Shown in pieces: positions 58,319 to 64,000 of a stretch of DNA of 64,000 bases; position 1 is the stretch's first letter, and every line of letters begins with the position of its first letter. The stretch is taken from contig NZ_CP081006.1 in assembly GCF_022317005.1 (NCBI RefSeq), positions 1,302,001 through 1,366,000 of the forward strand. Direction: 5' to 3'. The position numbers were made by a program, and so were the translations under genes. The notes under the pieces are model-generated. The model was not told the origin of the DNA. It was given only the letters and a program-made list of their open reading frames with translations, and searched no databases. This DNA comes from Mycobacterium sp. IDR2000157661. Lineage in GTDB: Bacteria > Actinomycetota > Actinomycetes > Mycobacteriales > Mycobacteriaceae.

Positions 58319-59419
58319 ATGACCGCAAGTGAGGCCGATGAACTCCGGCACGCCGTCCGCGACTTCCTCAGATCCGTCTCCCCCTCGGTCCGCGTCCGTG
58401 AACTGATGCAAACCGAGGGCGGCCACGATCGTGTGGTGTGGGAGCAGATGGCCAAGGAATTGGGACTGCACGGCATCGCCATTCCCGAGCAGTTCGGCGG
58501 GGCCGGTGCGGGCATGTCCGAACTGGCCGTCGTCTTCGAGGAGATGGGTGCCGCGCTGTTGTGCGCTCCGTTCTTCTCCACCGTCGGATTGGCTGCGCAG
58601 GCCATTCTCTGCAGCGGGGATTCGGCCGCCATGGCGGACTACCTGCCCGGGCTCGCGGACGGGTCGACGACCGCGACGGTGATCCTGAACAGTCGCCTCG
58701 AGGCATGGGACCCGCACACGGTCGCACTGAGCGCGCGGGCAGACAATGCCGGCCATCGTGTTCGCGGCGATGCCGACCTGGTCATCGACGGTCACACCGC
58801 CGACCTGCTGCTGGTCGCCGCCAACACCGACGCCGGCATCTCGCTGTTCGTCGTCACCGCCGACGCCGACGGCCTGACCCGCGAGCCGCTCGCGACACTC
58901 GATCGCACGCGCAAGATCGCCAGGGTCCGGTTCGACGAGGTTCCCGCCCGGCTGATCGGCACCGACGGCGCAGCGGCGGCAGGCCTCGCCGCGACCTCGG
59001 ACCTCGCGCTCGTGGCGCTGGCAGCGGAGCAGGTCGGTGCGGCGCAGCGCTGCCTCGACATGGCCGTGGGCTACGCCAAGGAGCGCATCCAGTTCGGCCG
59101 CGCGATCGGCAGTTTCCAGGCGGTCAAGCACCGGTGCGCGGACATGCTCGTGCTCGTCGAAGGCGCCCGCTCGGCCGCCGTCCACGCCGCTGACTCCGCC
59201 AGCGGCGAAGAGTTGTCGATCGCCGCGTCAGTGGCGAAGCTGGCCTGTTCGGAGGCTCTGCTCGACGTGGCTCTGAGCAACATGCGGATCCACGGGGGGA
59301 TCGGCTTCACCTGGGAGCATGACGCGCACCTCTACGTCCGCCGCGCCAAGGCCACCCAGCTCATGTACGGCAGCCCGGACCATCACGCCCAGCGCCTGGC
59401 AGTTCTTGTCGGCAAATGA
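58319..59419 (+). CDS. Acyl-CoA dehydrogenase, FadE28-like short subunit type
   Basis: The 366-aa protein has an N-terminal helical domain with HGIAIPEQFGGAGAGMSELAVVFEEMG near residue 48. The C-terminal domain has YAKERIQFGRAIGSFQAVKHRCAD near 250 and RIHGGIGFTWEHDAHLYVRRA near 322, the same ending as the N-terminal half of FadE6. No complementary subunit lies next to it; the one at 36536 is a candidate. It is followed by an LLM oxidoreductase after 10 bases. Confidence 0.85.
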   Translation: MTASEADELRHAVRDFLRSVSPSVRVRELMQTEGGHDRVVWEQMAKELGLHGIAIPEQFGGAGAGMSELAVVFEEMGAALLCAPFFSTVGLAAQAILCSGDSAAMADYLPGLADGSTTATVILNSRLEAWDPHTVALSARADNAGHRVRGDADLVIDGHTADLLLVAANTDAGISLFVVTADADGLTREPLATLDRTRKIARVRFDEVPARLIGTDGAAAAGLAATSDLALVALAAEQVGAAQRCLDMAVGYAKERIQFGRAIGSFQAVKHRCADMLVLVEGARSAAVHAADSASGEELSIAASVAKLACSEALLDVALSNMRIHGGIGFTWEHDAHLYVRRAKATQLMYGSPDHHAQRLAVLVGK

Positions 59420-59429
59420 AAGGACGATC

Positions 59430-60329
59430 ATGACCATCTCGTACTCCCTGGAACTGCCCACACACCGCGTCGAAGCGGTAGCGGAGTTCGTCACCGCCGA
59501 GGCGATCTCCGACATCGCCCGGGTCGCCGAAGCCAGCGGCTTCCGTGCAGTCCATGTCACCGATCACCCGGCGCCGGACGCAAAATGGCTCGATCACGGC
59601 GGCCATCACGCTCTGGACCCGTTCGTCGCGTTGTCGTTCGCCGCCGCCGCCACGACCGACATCAGGCTGCTGACCAACGTCTACATCGCGGCGTATCGCA
59701 ATCCATTCCTCAGCGCGAAGTCGATCCAGAGCCTCGACATCCTCTCCGGCGGACGCTTCATCCTCGGCACGGCCGCCGGTTACCTGAAGCCCGAATTCAG
59801 GGCTCTGGGCGTCGACTTCGACAACCGCGGCGCCCTCCTCGACGAAGCGCTCGACGTCCTGGACAAGGCGCTCACTGGTGCGGATGTGGCGTTCGAGGGC
59901 ACGTCGTTCGCCTCCCGAGGGGTGCGGTTGTTTCCCGTCCCGGCCACGCGACCGCCGGTCTGGGTGGGTGGCAACAGCAAGCCCGCGGTACGGCGAGCGG
60001 TGTCACGTGCCCAGGGCTGGGCACCGTTCAACACGTTCGGCTACGCGGCGGCCTCGCGAACGGCAGAGATCTCCACGCTCGACGAGTTGGAGGCCGCGGT
60101 CGCCTGGGCCAAGAAATACGCGGCCGAGGTGGGGCGGACCGAGCCGCTGGACATCTGCTTCTCGGCGGGCAACCTGCTCGACGACAGCAAGTGCACCGAC
60201 GAGCGGCACGCCACGATCGAGAAGCTGGAAGCCATCGGGGTGACCTGGTTGACCGTCGCGGCCCCGGGTGCCACCAGGTCCGAGGTCACCGACTACGCGC
60301 ACTCGTTCGCCGACGAGTTCATCGCATGA
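59430..60329 (+). CDS. LLM-class F420-dependent oxidoreductase
   Basis: The 299-aa protein of the luciferase-like family has AVHVTDHPAPDAKWLDHGGHHALDPFVALSFAAA with intervening residues near residue 38. SIQSLDILSGGRFILGTAAGYLKPEFRALG follows near 95 and the phosphate-binding GGNSKPAVRRA is near 175. Similar mycobacterial proteins use F420. ATG 59430 has AAAGGA upstream. Its end overlaps the convergent SnoaL-like gene by 11 bases. Confidence 0.83.
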   Translation: MTISYSLELPTHRVEAVAEFVTAEAISDIARVAEASGFRAVHVTDHPAPDAKWLDHGGHHALDPFVALSFAAAATTDIRLLTNVYIAAYRNPFLSAKSIQSLDILSGGRFILGTAAGYLKPEFRALGVDFDNRGALLDEALDVLDKALTGADVAFEGTSFASRGVRLFPVPATRPPVWVGGNSKPAVRRAVSRAQGWAPFNTFGYAAASRTAEISTLDELEAAVAWAKKYAAEVGRTEPLDICFSAGNLLDDSKCTDERHATIEKLEAIGVTWLTVAAPGATRSEVTDYAHSFADEFIA

Positions 60330-60756
60330 GACTGTCGCCCGCGAACCCGTCGACGTCGATGCGCCGGTGCGCGAACAGCCATCGCCCGTTCACCGGTACC
60401 AAGACGTCGCGATACCGGCCCCAGTGGTCGAGCCCCACATCGGTGTGCACGGCGAAGTAGCTGCTGACCGCGACTCGGTCGCGGGCCACCGACTCGAACC
60501 TGAGGCTCGAAACATGATGCCGCACATGTGTCGGCACTTGGCGTGCAGAATCCGGTTCGCGGGCCATGGCGGCACCGAGACCCGCCTCGATCCCCTCGGG
60601 ACCCGTCAGCGGTGCAGCCCCGCCGGAGAACTCCAGGACACCGTCCGGACCGAAGCACGCCGCCAGCACACGCAGATCGAACCTGTCGGTGGCGGCGGTG
60701 TAGTCGGCCAGCGTCTGGCGGACCGACTCCCGGACCTCGAGCTCCCAGCCGTCCAT
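60319..60756 (-). CDS. SnoaL/NTF2-like protein
   Basis: The 145-aa protein starts ELEVRESVRQTLADYTAATDRFDLRVLAACF and ends HWGRYRDVLVPVNGRWLFAHRRIDVDGF, the typical SnoaL-like pattern. ATG 60756 has GGAGGA upstream. It is divergent from the isochorismatase-like gene, with regulon site 9 in the gap. Function unknown; it may be a small dehydratase or isomerase. Confidence 0.8.
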   Translation of the reverse strand: MDGWELEVRESVRQTLADYTAATDRFDLRVLAACFGPDGVLEFSGGAAPLTGPEGIEAGLGAAMAREPDSARQVPTHVRHHVSSLRFESVARDRVAVSSYFAVHTDVGLDHWGRYRDVLVPVNGRWLFAHRRIDVDGFAGDSLMR

Positions 60757-60801
60757 TGGTCCTCCGCTTCTCACTACTCCTGGAATTGACGCTCGGACAC
60801 A

Positions 60802-60819
60802 CGATAACGTCTATTCTCA
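60802..60819. promoter_or_regulatory. Regulon site 9, at the isochorismatase-like gene start
   Basis: CGATAAC-GTCT-ATTCTCA has a perfect right arm and a partial left arm. Its last base is the A of the ATG at 60819, so it would cover the promoter. Confidence 0.5.
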
Positions 60820-61451
60820 TGCCCCAGCCACACCTCTCTGACCTGCTCGACCCGACATCTACGGCACTCGTCACCCAGGAGTGTCAAGGCGGGGTGATCG
60901 GACCCCAGGCCGGCCTGCCCATGCTGGCCGACGAGGCGCGCAGGGAGGCAATCCCCAACATCGGCAAGCTGCTCGCGGCGGCCCGTGCCGCAGACGTCAC
61001 CGTTGTGCACTGCCTGATCGAGCGGCGCGCGGACGGTCGCGGCTCGAACCACAACGCCCGACTGTTCGCGGCCGGCAAGTCGTTCTCCGCGGATCTGTCC
61101 CCCGGCAGCCCCGGCGCCTCGGTGTTACCGGAGTTCGGGCCGCAGCCATCCGATCTCGTGCTCACCCGCACCCACGGCGCCGGTCCGATGACGGGTACGG
61201 ACCTCGACTCGGTGCTGCGCAACCTCGGAATCACGACCATCGTCGGCGTCGGTGTCTCGGTCAACGTCGCAATCACGAACTTCGTCATGGACGCGGTCAA
61301 CCGCAGCTATCAATTCGTCCTGCCTCGCGACGCGGTCAGCGGCTTCCCTCGCGAGTATGCCGACGCCGTCGTCGACAACACGTTGTCCCTGCTCGCGACG
61401 GTGACGACAACCGAAGCGGTCGTCGACGCCTGGACCCGATCGGTCGGCTGA
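60819..61451 (+). CDS. Isochorismatase-fold protein lacking the nucleophilic Cys
   Basis: The 210-aa protein has an isochorismatase-like fold: ALVTQECQGGVIG near residue 16, TVVHCLIERR near 60, LTRTHGAGPMTGTDLDSVLRNLG near 120. The signature near 150 reads VGVSVNVAITNFVMDAVNRSY. In cysteine hydrolases of this fold the signature has Cys where this protein has Ala (NVA), the early Asp is Glu (TQECQ) and the Lys is probably replaced. Amidase chemistry is therefore unlikely. Isochorismatases proper also lack the Cys, so hydrolysis of an enol ether or simple ligand binding remain possible. Confidence 0.8.
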   Translation: MPQPHLSDLLDPTSTALVTQECQGGVIGPQAGLPMLADEARREAIPNIGKLLAAARAADVTVVHCLIERRADGRGSNHNARLFAAGKSFSADLSPGSPGASVLPEFGPQPSDLVLTRTHGAGPMTGTDLDSVLRNLGITTIVGVGVSVNVAITNFVMDAVNRSYQFVLPRDAVSGFPREYADAVVDNTLSLLATVTTTEAVVDAWTRSVG

Positions 61452-61480
61452 GGCCCCGTGCTGGCTGTCGACCCAGCCGA

Positions 61481-61501
61481 AGTGATAACGTCGTTATCAC
61501 T
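61481..61501. promoter_or_regulatory. 21-bp perfect palindrome upstream of amidohydrolase 5
   Basis: Arms AGTGATAACG (61481-61490) and CGTTATCACT (61492-61501) surround a single T. It lies 45 bases before the ATG at 61547. The best-formed operator in the window; the shared GATAACGTC also occurs at 60803-60811. Confidence 0.75.
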
Positions 61502-61546
61502 AGGCGTAAACGGTCATATCCGCTGCTCTGATGGAGGTTCGGTCAC

Positions 61547-62743
61547 ATGTCACCCCGGTCCCTGCCGTACCCGGTCTTCGACATCGACAACCACATGTAC
61601 GAGACCACCGACGCGCTCACCAAGCATCTGCCCAAGCAGCACCGGGGAAAGGTCGGCTACGTCGAGGTCAACGGACGGCCGAAACTCGTCGTCAAGGACC
61701 ACATCAGCCACATGATCCCGAACCCGACGTTCGAGCGGGTGGCCCGGCCGGGCAGTGCGGAGGACTACTTCCTCGGCAACAATCCAGAGGGTCTGAATTT
61801 CCGCGAATTCATCGGTGAGGCAATGGAAGTCATTCCAGCCTATCAATCACCGGCGCCTCGACTGGAGCTCATGGACGAGCTGGGCATCGACCAGTGCGTC
61901 ATGTATCCCACCCTCGCCAGCCTCATCGAAGAGCGCACGACCGACGACGTCGTCCTCACCCACGCCATCATCCACTCGCTGAACGAGTGGATGCACGAAC
62001 ACTGGACCTTCAATTACCAGGACCGCATCTTCGCCACCCCGGTTATCTGCCTGCCCCTGGTCGACGAGGCGATCAAGGAGTTCCACTGGTGCCTCGAACG
62101 GGGCATGAAGACGTTCCTGGTCCGTCCCGCGCCGGTGCCAAGCCGGTTCGGCGGATCGCGGTCCATGGGGCTGCCGGAATTCGACCCGTTCTGGGAGGAA
62201 GTGGTCAAGTCAGGCTTACCGGTGACCTTCCATGCCTCCGACAGCGGCTACCAGAAGCACCTCATGGAGTGGGAGGGCGGCGACGAGTACCTGTCCTTCA
62301 AGCCCAGCGCGCTGCGCGAGGTGGTGATGGGGTTCAGGGCCATGGAGGACACCCTGGCGGCGCTGATCTGCCACGGCGCACTGTCCCGCTTCCCGGACCT
62401 CAAGGTCCTCGTCGTGGAGAACGGTAGTGGTTGGGTGCGCAACCTGCTGCGCCAGCTCGACAAGGCGTACCGGGTGATGCCCAAGGAGTTCGACGAGCAC
62501 CCCGTCGAGGTGTTCAAGCGCAACGTCTACATCCACCCGTTCCTCGAAGACGACGTCAAGGGCATCGTCGACATCATGGGTGAGGACCACGTGATGTTCG
62601 GTTCGGACTTCCCCCATCCGGAGGGCATCGGCGATCCGCTGAGCTTCGTCGACCGGTTGGAGGGCCTTTCTGATACGGCCAAGGCGAAGATCATGGGCGG
62701 CAACGCCATCGAGCAACTGGGACTTCAAAGGGTTCCGGCATGA
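61547..62743 (+). CDS. PF04909 amidohydrolase, YET subtype (5 of 5)
   Basis: The 398-aa protein has the metal motif D-N-H in FDIDNHMYETTDALTKHLP, His in VTFHASDSGYQ near residue 227 and the catalytic Asp in MFGSDFPHPEGIGDP near 348. It is closest to the protein at 42137 (shared MYET, HW/DWTFNYQ and RPAPVP segments). ATG 61547 has GGAGG upstream. It overlaps the following MaoC gene by four bases, so the two act in sequence. Confidence 0.85.
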   Translation: MSPRSLPYPVFDIDNHMYETTDALTKHLPKQHRGKVGYVEVNGRPKLVVKDHISHMIPNPTFERVARPGSAEDYFLGNNPEGLNFREFIGEAMEVIPAYQSPAPRLELMDELGIDQCVMYPTLASLIEERTTDDVVLTHAIIHSLNEWMHEHWTFNYQDRIFATPVICLPLVDEAIKEFHWCLERGMKTFLVRPAPVPSRFGGSRSMGLPEFDPFWEEVVKSGLPVTFHASDSGYQKHLMEWEGGDEYLSFKPSALREVVMGFRAMEDTLAALICHGALSRFPDLKVLVVENGSGWVRNLLRQLDKAYRVMPKEFDEHPVEVFKRNVYIHPFLEDDVKGIVDIMGEDHVMFGSDFPHPEGIGDPLSFVDRLEGLSDTAKAKIMGGNAIEQLGLQRVPA

Positions 62744-63213
62744 CGCAGGCGCCTCCCGCCCCGACAGAGTACGAGGGGATCGCAGGATTCGAGGCGCAGG
62801 TCGGCGAGCATCTGGGTTACAGCGACTGGCGCCGGGTGACGCAGAAGGAGATCGACCTGTTCGCCGAGGCGACAGGTGACCACCAGTGGATCCATGTCGA
62901 CGCCGAGAAGGCCGCGCGCGGCCCGTACGGCAGGACCATCGCCCACGGGTATCTCACGCTGTCGCTAGTTCCTCTTCTCGTACAACAGATTTACCGGGTC
63001 ACCGGGTTGTCGATGCAGGTGAACTACGGTGTTGACAAGCTGCGGTTCCCGGCGCCCGTTCCGGTCGACTCGCGGATCCGCGCGGGCGCCGAGTTGGTGA
63101 AGGTGGAGCGCACGGACAAAGGCGCGCGCGCCACGGTGCGTGTCACCGTGGAGGTCGAGGGCTCCGACCGGCCGGCATGCGTCGTCGACACCATCGCGGC
63201 GATGGTCGAGTAG
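62740..63213 (+). CDS. MaoC-family (R)-specific enoyl-CoA hydratase
   Basis: The 157-aa single hot-dog protein has the complete hydratase-2 motif FAEATGDHQWIHVDAEKAA near residue 42, including catalytic Asp and His. The PYGRTIAHGYLTLSLVPLL segment follows near 66. It should add water to a 2-enoyl-CoA giving the (R)-3-hydroxyacyl-CoA. As all six crotonase proteins in the window lack the catalytic Glu pair, this is the clearest hydratase present. Confidence 0.87.
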   Translation: MTQAPPAPTEYEGIAGFEAQVGEHLGYSDWRRVTQKEIDLFAEATGDHQWIHVDAEKAARGPYGRTIAHGYLTLSLVPLLVQQIYRVTGLSMQVNYGVDKLRFPAPVPVDSRIRAGAELVKVERTDKGARATVRVTVEVEGSDRPACVVDTIAAMVE

Positions 63214-63257
63214 CTCAACGGTTCGGCGAGTATGTCTCGGCGTATTACGCGTTGAGC
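63213..63257. terminator. Possible bidirectional stem-loop terminator
   Basis: GCTCAACG (63213-63220) and CGTTGAGC (63250-63257) pair over 8 bp with a 29-base loop. The loop contains a smaller 11-bp palindrome GCGTATTACGC (63240-63250). It lies between the convergent MaoC and CoA-transferase genes. Confidence 0.35.
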
Positions 63258-64000
63258 AGTCTCTCGCCGATGACCTCGGCGTCGCGCAGCTTAGTCACCT
63301 CGTCCGTGGACAACCCCAGCGCGGTCAGCACCTCGTCGTTGTGCTGACCCAGGGTCGGTGAAGTGGTGCGGTGATGTCGCGACGGACCCGGTGAGATGCG
63401 GAACGGCCAGCCGGGAAATCGTTGTCGCCCCGCGATTTGATGGTCGAGGTCCTCGTAGAAACCCCGCGCCTCCAACTGGTCGACGTCGTACATCCGGTCG
63501 CCGGTCAGTAACCGTTCCGCGGGCACACCCCGTCGCCGCAAGGCGTCGGCCGCCTCCTCCGGCGCGTGTCCCTTGGTCCATTCGGTGATCAGCTCGTCGA
63601 CGGCATCGTGTTGTGCCAGTCGGGCTTCCGAAGTGCCGAAGCGAGCGTCATCGCGCAGTTCGGGACGGCCGATGACGTCGGTCACAGCGGCCCAGTCGGT
63701 GTCGTCGCGCACCGAGACCGCCACCCACTCTTCCTCGCCTTTCGCCGGGTAGACGCCCTGTGCGTAGTGGCGGTGCCGATTGCCCTCGCGCTCACGTATC
63801 CGGCCGGTCAAGGAGTGTTCGATGACGGGCTCGGCGGTGACGGCGGCACCGACTTCGACCTGCGCCACTTCGATCAGCTGTCCTTCGCCGGTACGTCGCC
63901 GGTGTTCGAGTGCGGCGAGCAGCGCCACCGTCGCATGGACGCCGGCGATCGGGTCGGCCGGCCCCTGCAGGTTGCAGGGCGGGCCGTCGGCGTAGCCGGT
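63245..64000 (-). CDS. CaiB/BaiF family III CoA-transferase, C-terminal part (5' end outside window)
   Basis: The last 251 residues are visible, with the frame open to the right edge. HATVALLAALEHRRRTGEGQLIEVAQVEV is the classical family III CoA-transferase helix and strand. LRRRGVPAERLLTGDRMYDVDQLEARGF, then the PFRISPGP type of segment, and TLGQHNDEVLTALGLS at the end complete the match. It moves CoA between acids, an alternative way to activate the substrate. The N-terminal domain with the catalytic Asp is outside the window. Confidence 0.88.
   Translation of the reverse strand, partial: TGYADGPPCNLQGPADPIAGVHATVALLAALEHRRRTGEGQLIEVAQVEVGAAVTAEPVIEHSLTGRIREREGNRHRHYAQGVYPAKGEEEWVAVSVRDDTDWAAVTDVIGRPELRDDARFGTSEARLAQHDAVDELITEWTKGHAPEEAADALRRRGVPAERLLTGDRMYDVDQLEARGFYEDLDHQIAGRQRFPGWPFRISPGPSRHHRTTSPTLGQHNDEVLTALGLSTDEVTKLRDAEVIGERLLNA

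Overview
This is a high-GC actinobacterial chromosome segment, almost certainly from a fast-growing environmental mycobacterium (Mycolicibacterium-like). The clearest sign is the fadE6 / fadD2 / polD2 block at 0.5-6.5 kb, whose order and orientations mirror Rv0271c-Rv0270-Rv0269c of M. tuberculosis (inverted here). Other signs are the 13E12-family HNH protein, F420-type LLM oxidoreductases, very high GC3 and many four-base ATGA/GTGA gene overlaps. No tRNA, rRNA or CRISPR array was seen. The species cannot be named from sequence alone.

Layout. 0-16.6 kb is a housekeeping-like mixture: the end of a 2-hydroxyacid dehydrogenase, fadE6, two small secreted or membrane proteins, fadD2, a LigD-type primase-polymerase (PolD2), a STAS protein, TetR and MarR regulators, an NYN nuclease, a purine permease, a CsbD/coiled-coil pair, a CobW-type GTPase, a second LigD-type polymerase, an SDR and a YihY membrane protein. 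16.6-47.7 kb and 53.3-64 kb form a large catabolic region. It contains acyl-CoA ligases, acyl-CoA dehydrogenases, six crotonase-fold proteins, MaoC hydratases, SDRs, an Ltp2-like thiolase/DUF35 pair, a TauD/TfdA dioxygenase, an HpcH aldolase and five PF04909 amidohydrolases. It reads as a CoA-dependent degradation pathway for an unknown, probably cyclic carboxylic acid, with cleavage or decarboxylation by the amidohydrolases. One eight-gene operon (34.5-42.1 kb) is a nearly complete beta-oxidation module. 43.9-47.7 kb is a five-gene operon divergent from an IclR regulator.

Between the two catabolic blocks lies an accessory patch (48.7-53.3 kb). A complete IS21-family element (2160 bp, 53-bp inverted repeats, 6-bp target duplication) sits inside the decayed transposase gene of an older, internally deleted IS. 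Next to it is a 13E12/HNH gene with a LexA-type box directly before its start codon.

Regulation. Nine intergenic sites from 18.4 to 60.8 kb fit the 18-bp inverted repeat yGAGAAy-N4-rTTCTCr. They lie in front of most catabolic units and in front of the only TetR gene in that region (22.0-22.8 kb), suggesting a local TetR-controlled regulon. Four further palindromes (8745, 20822, 47732, 61481) mark probable operators of other regulators.
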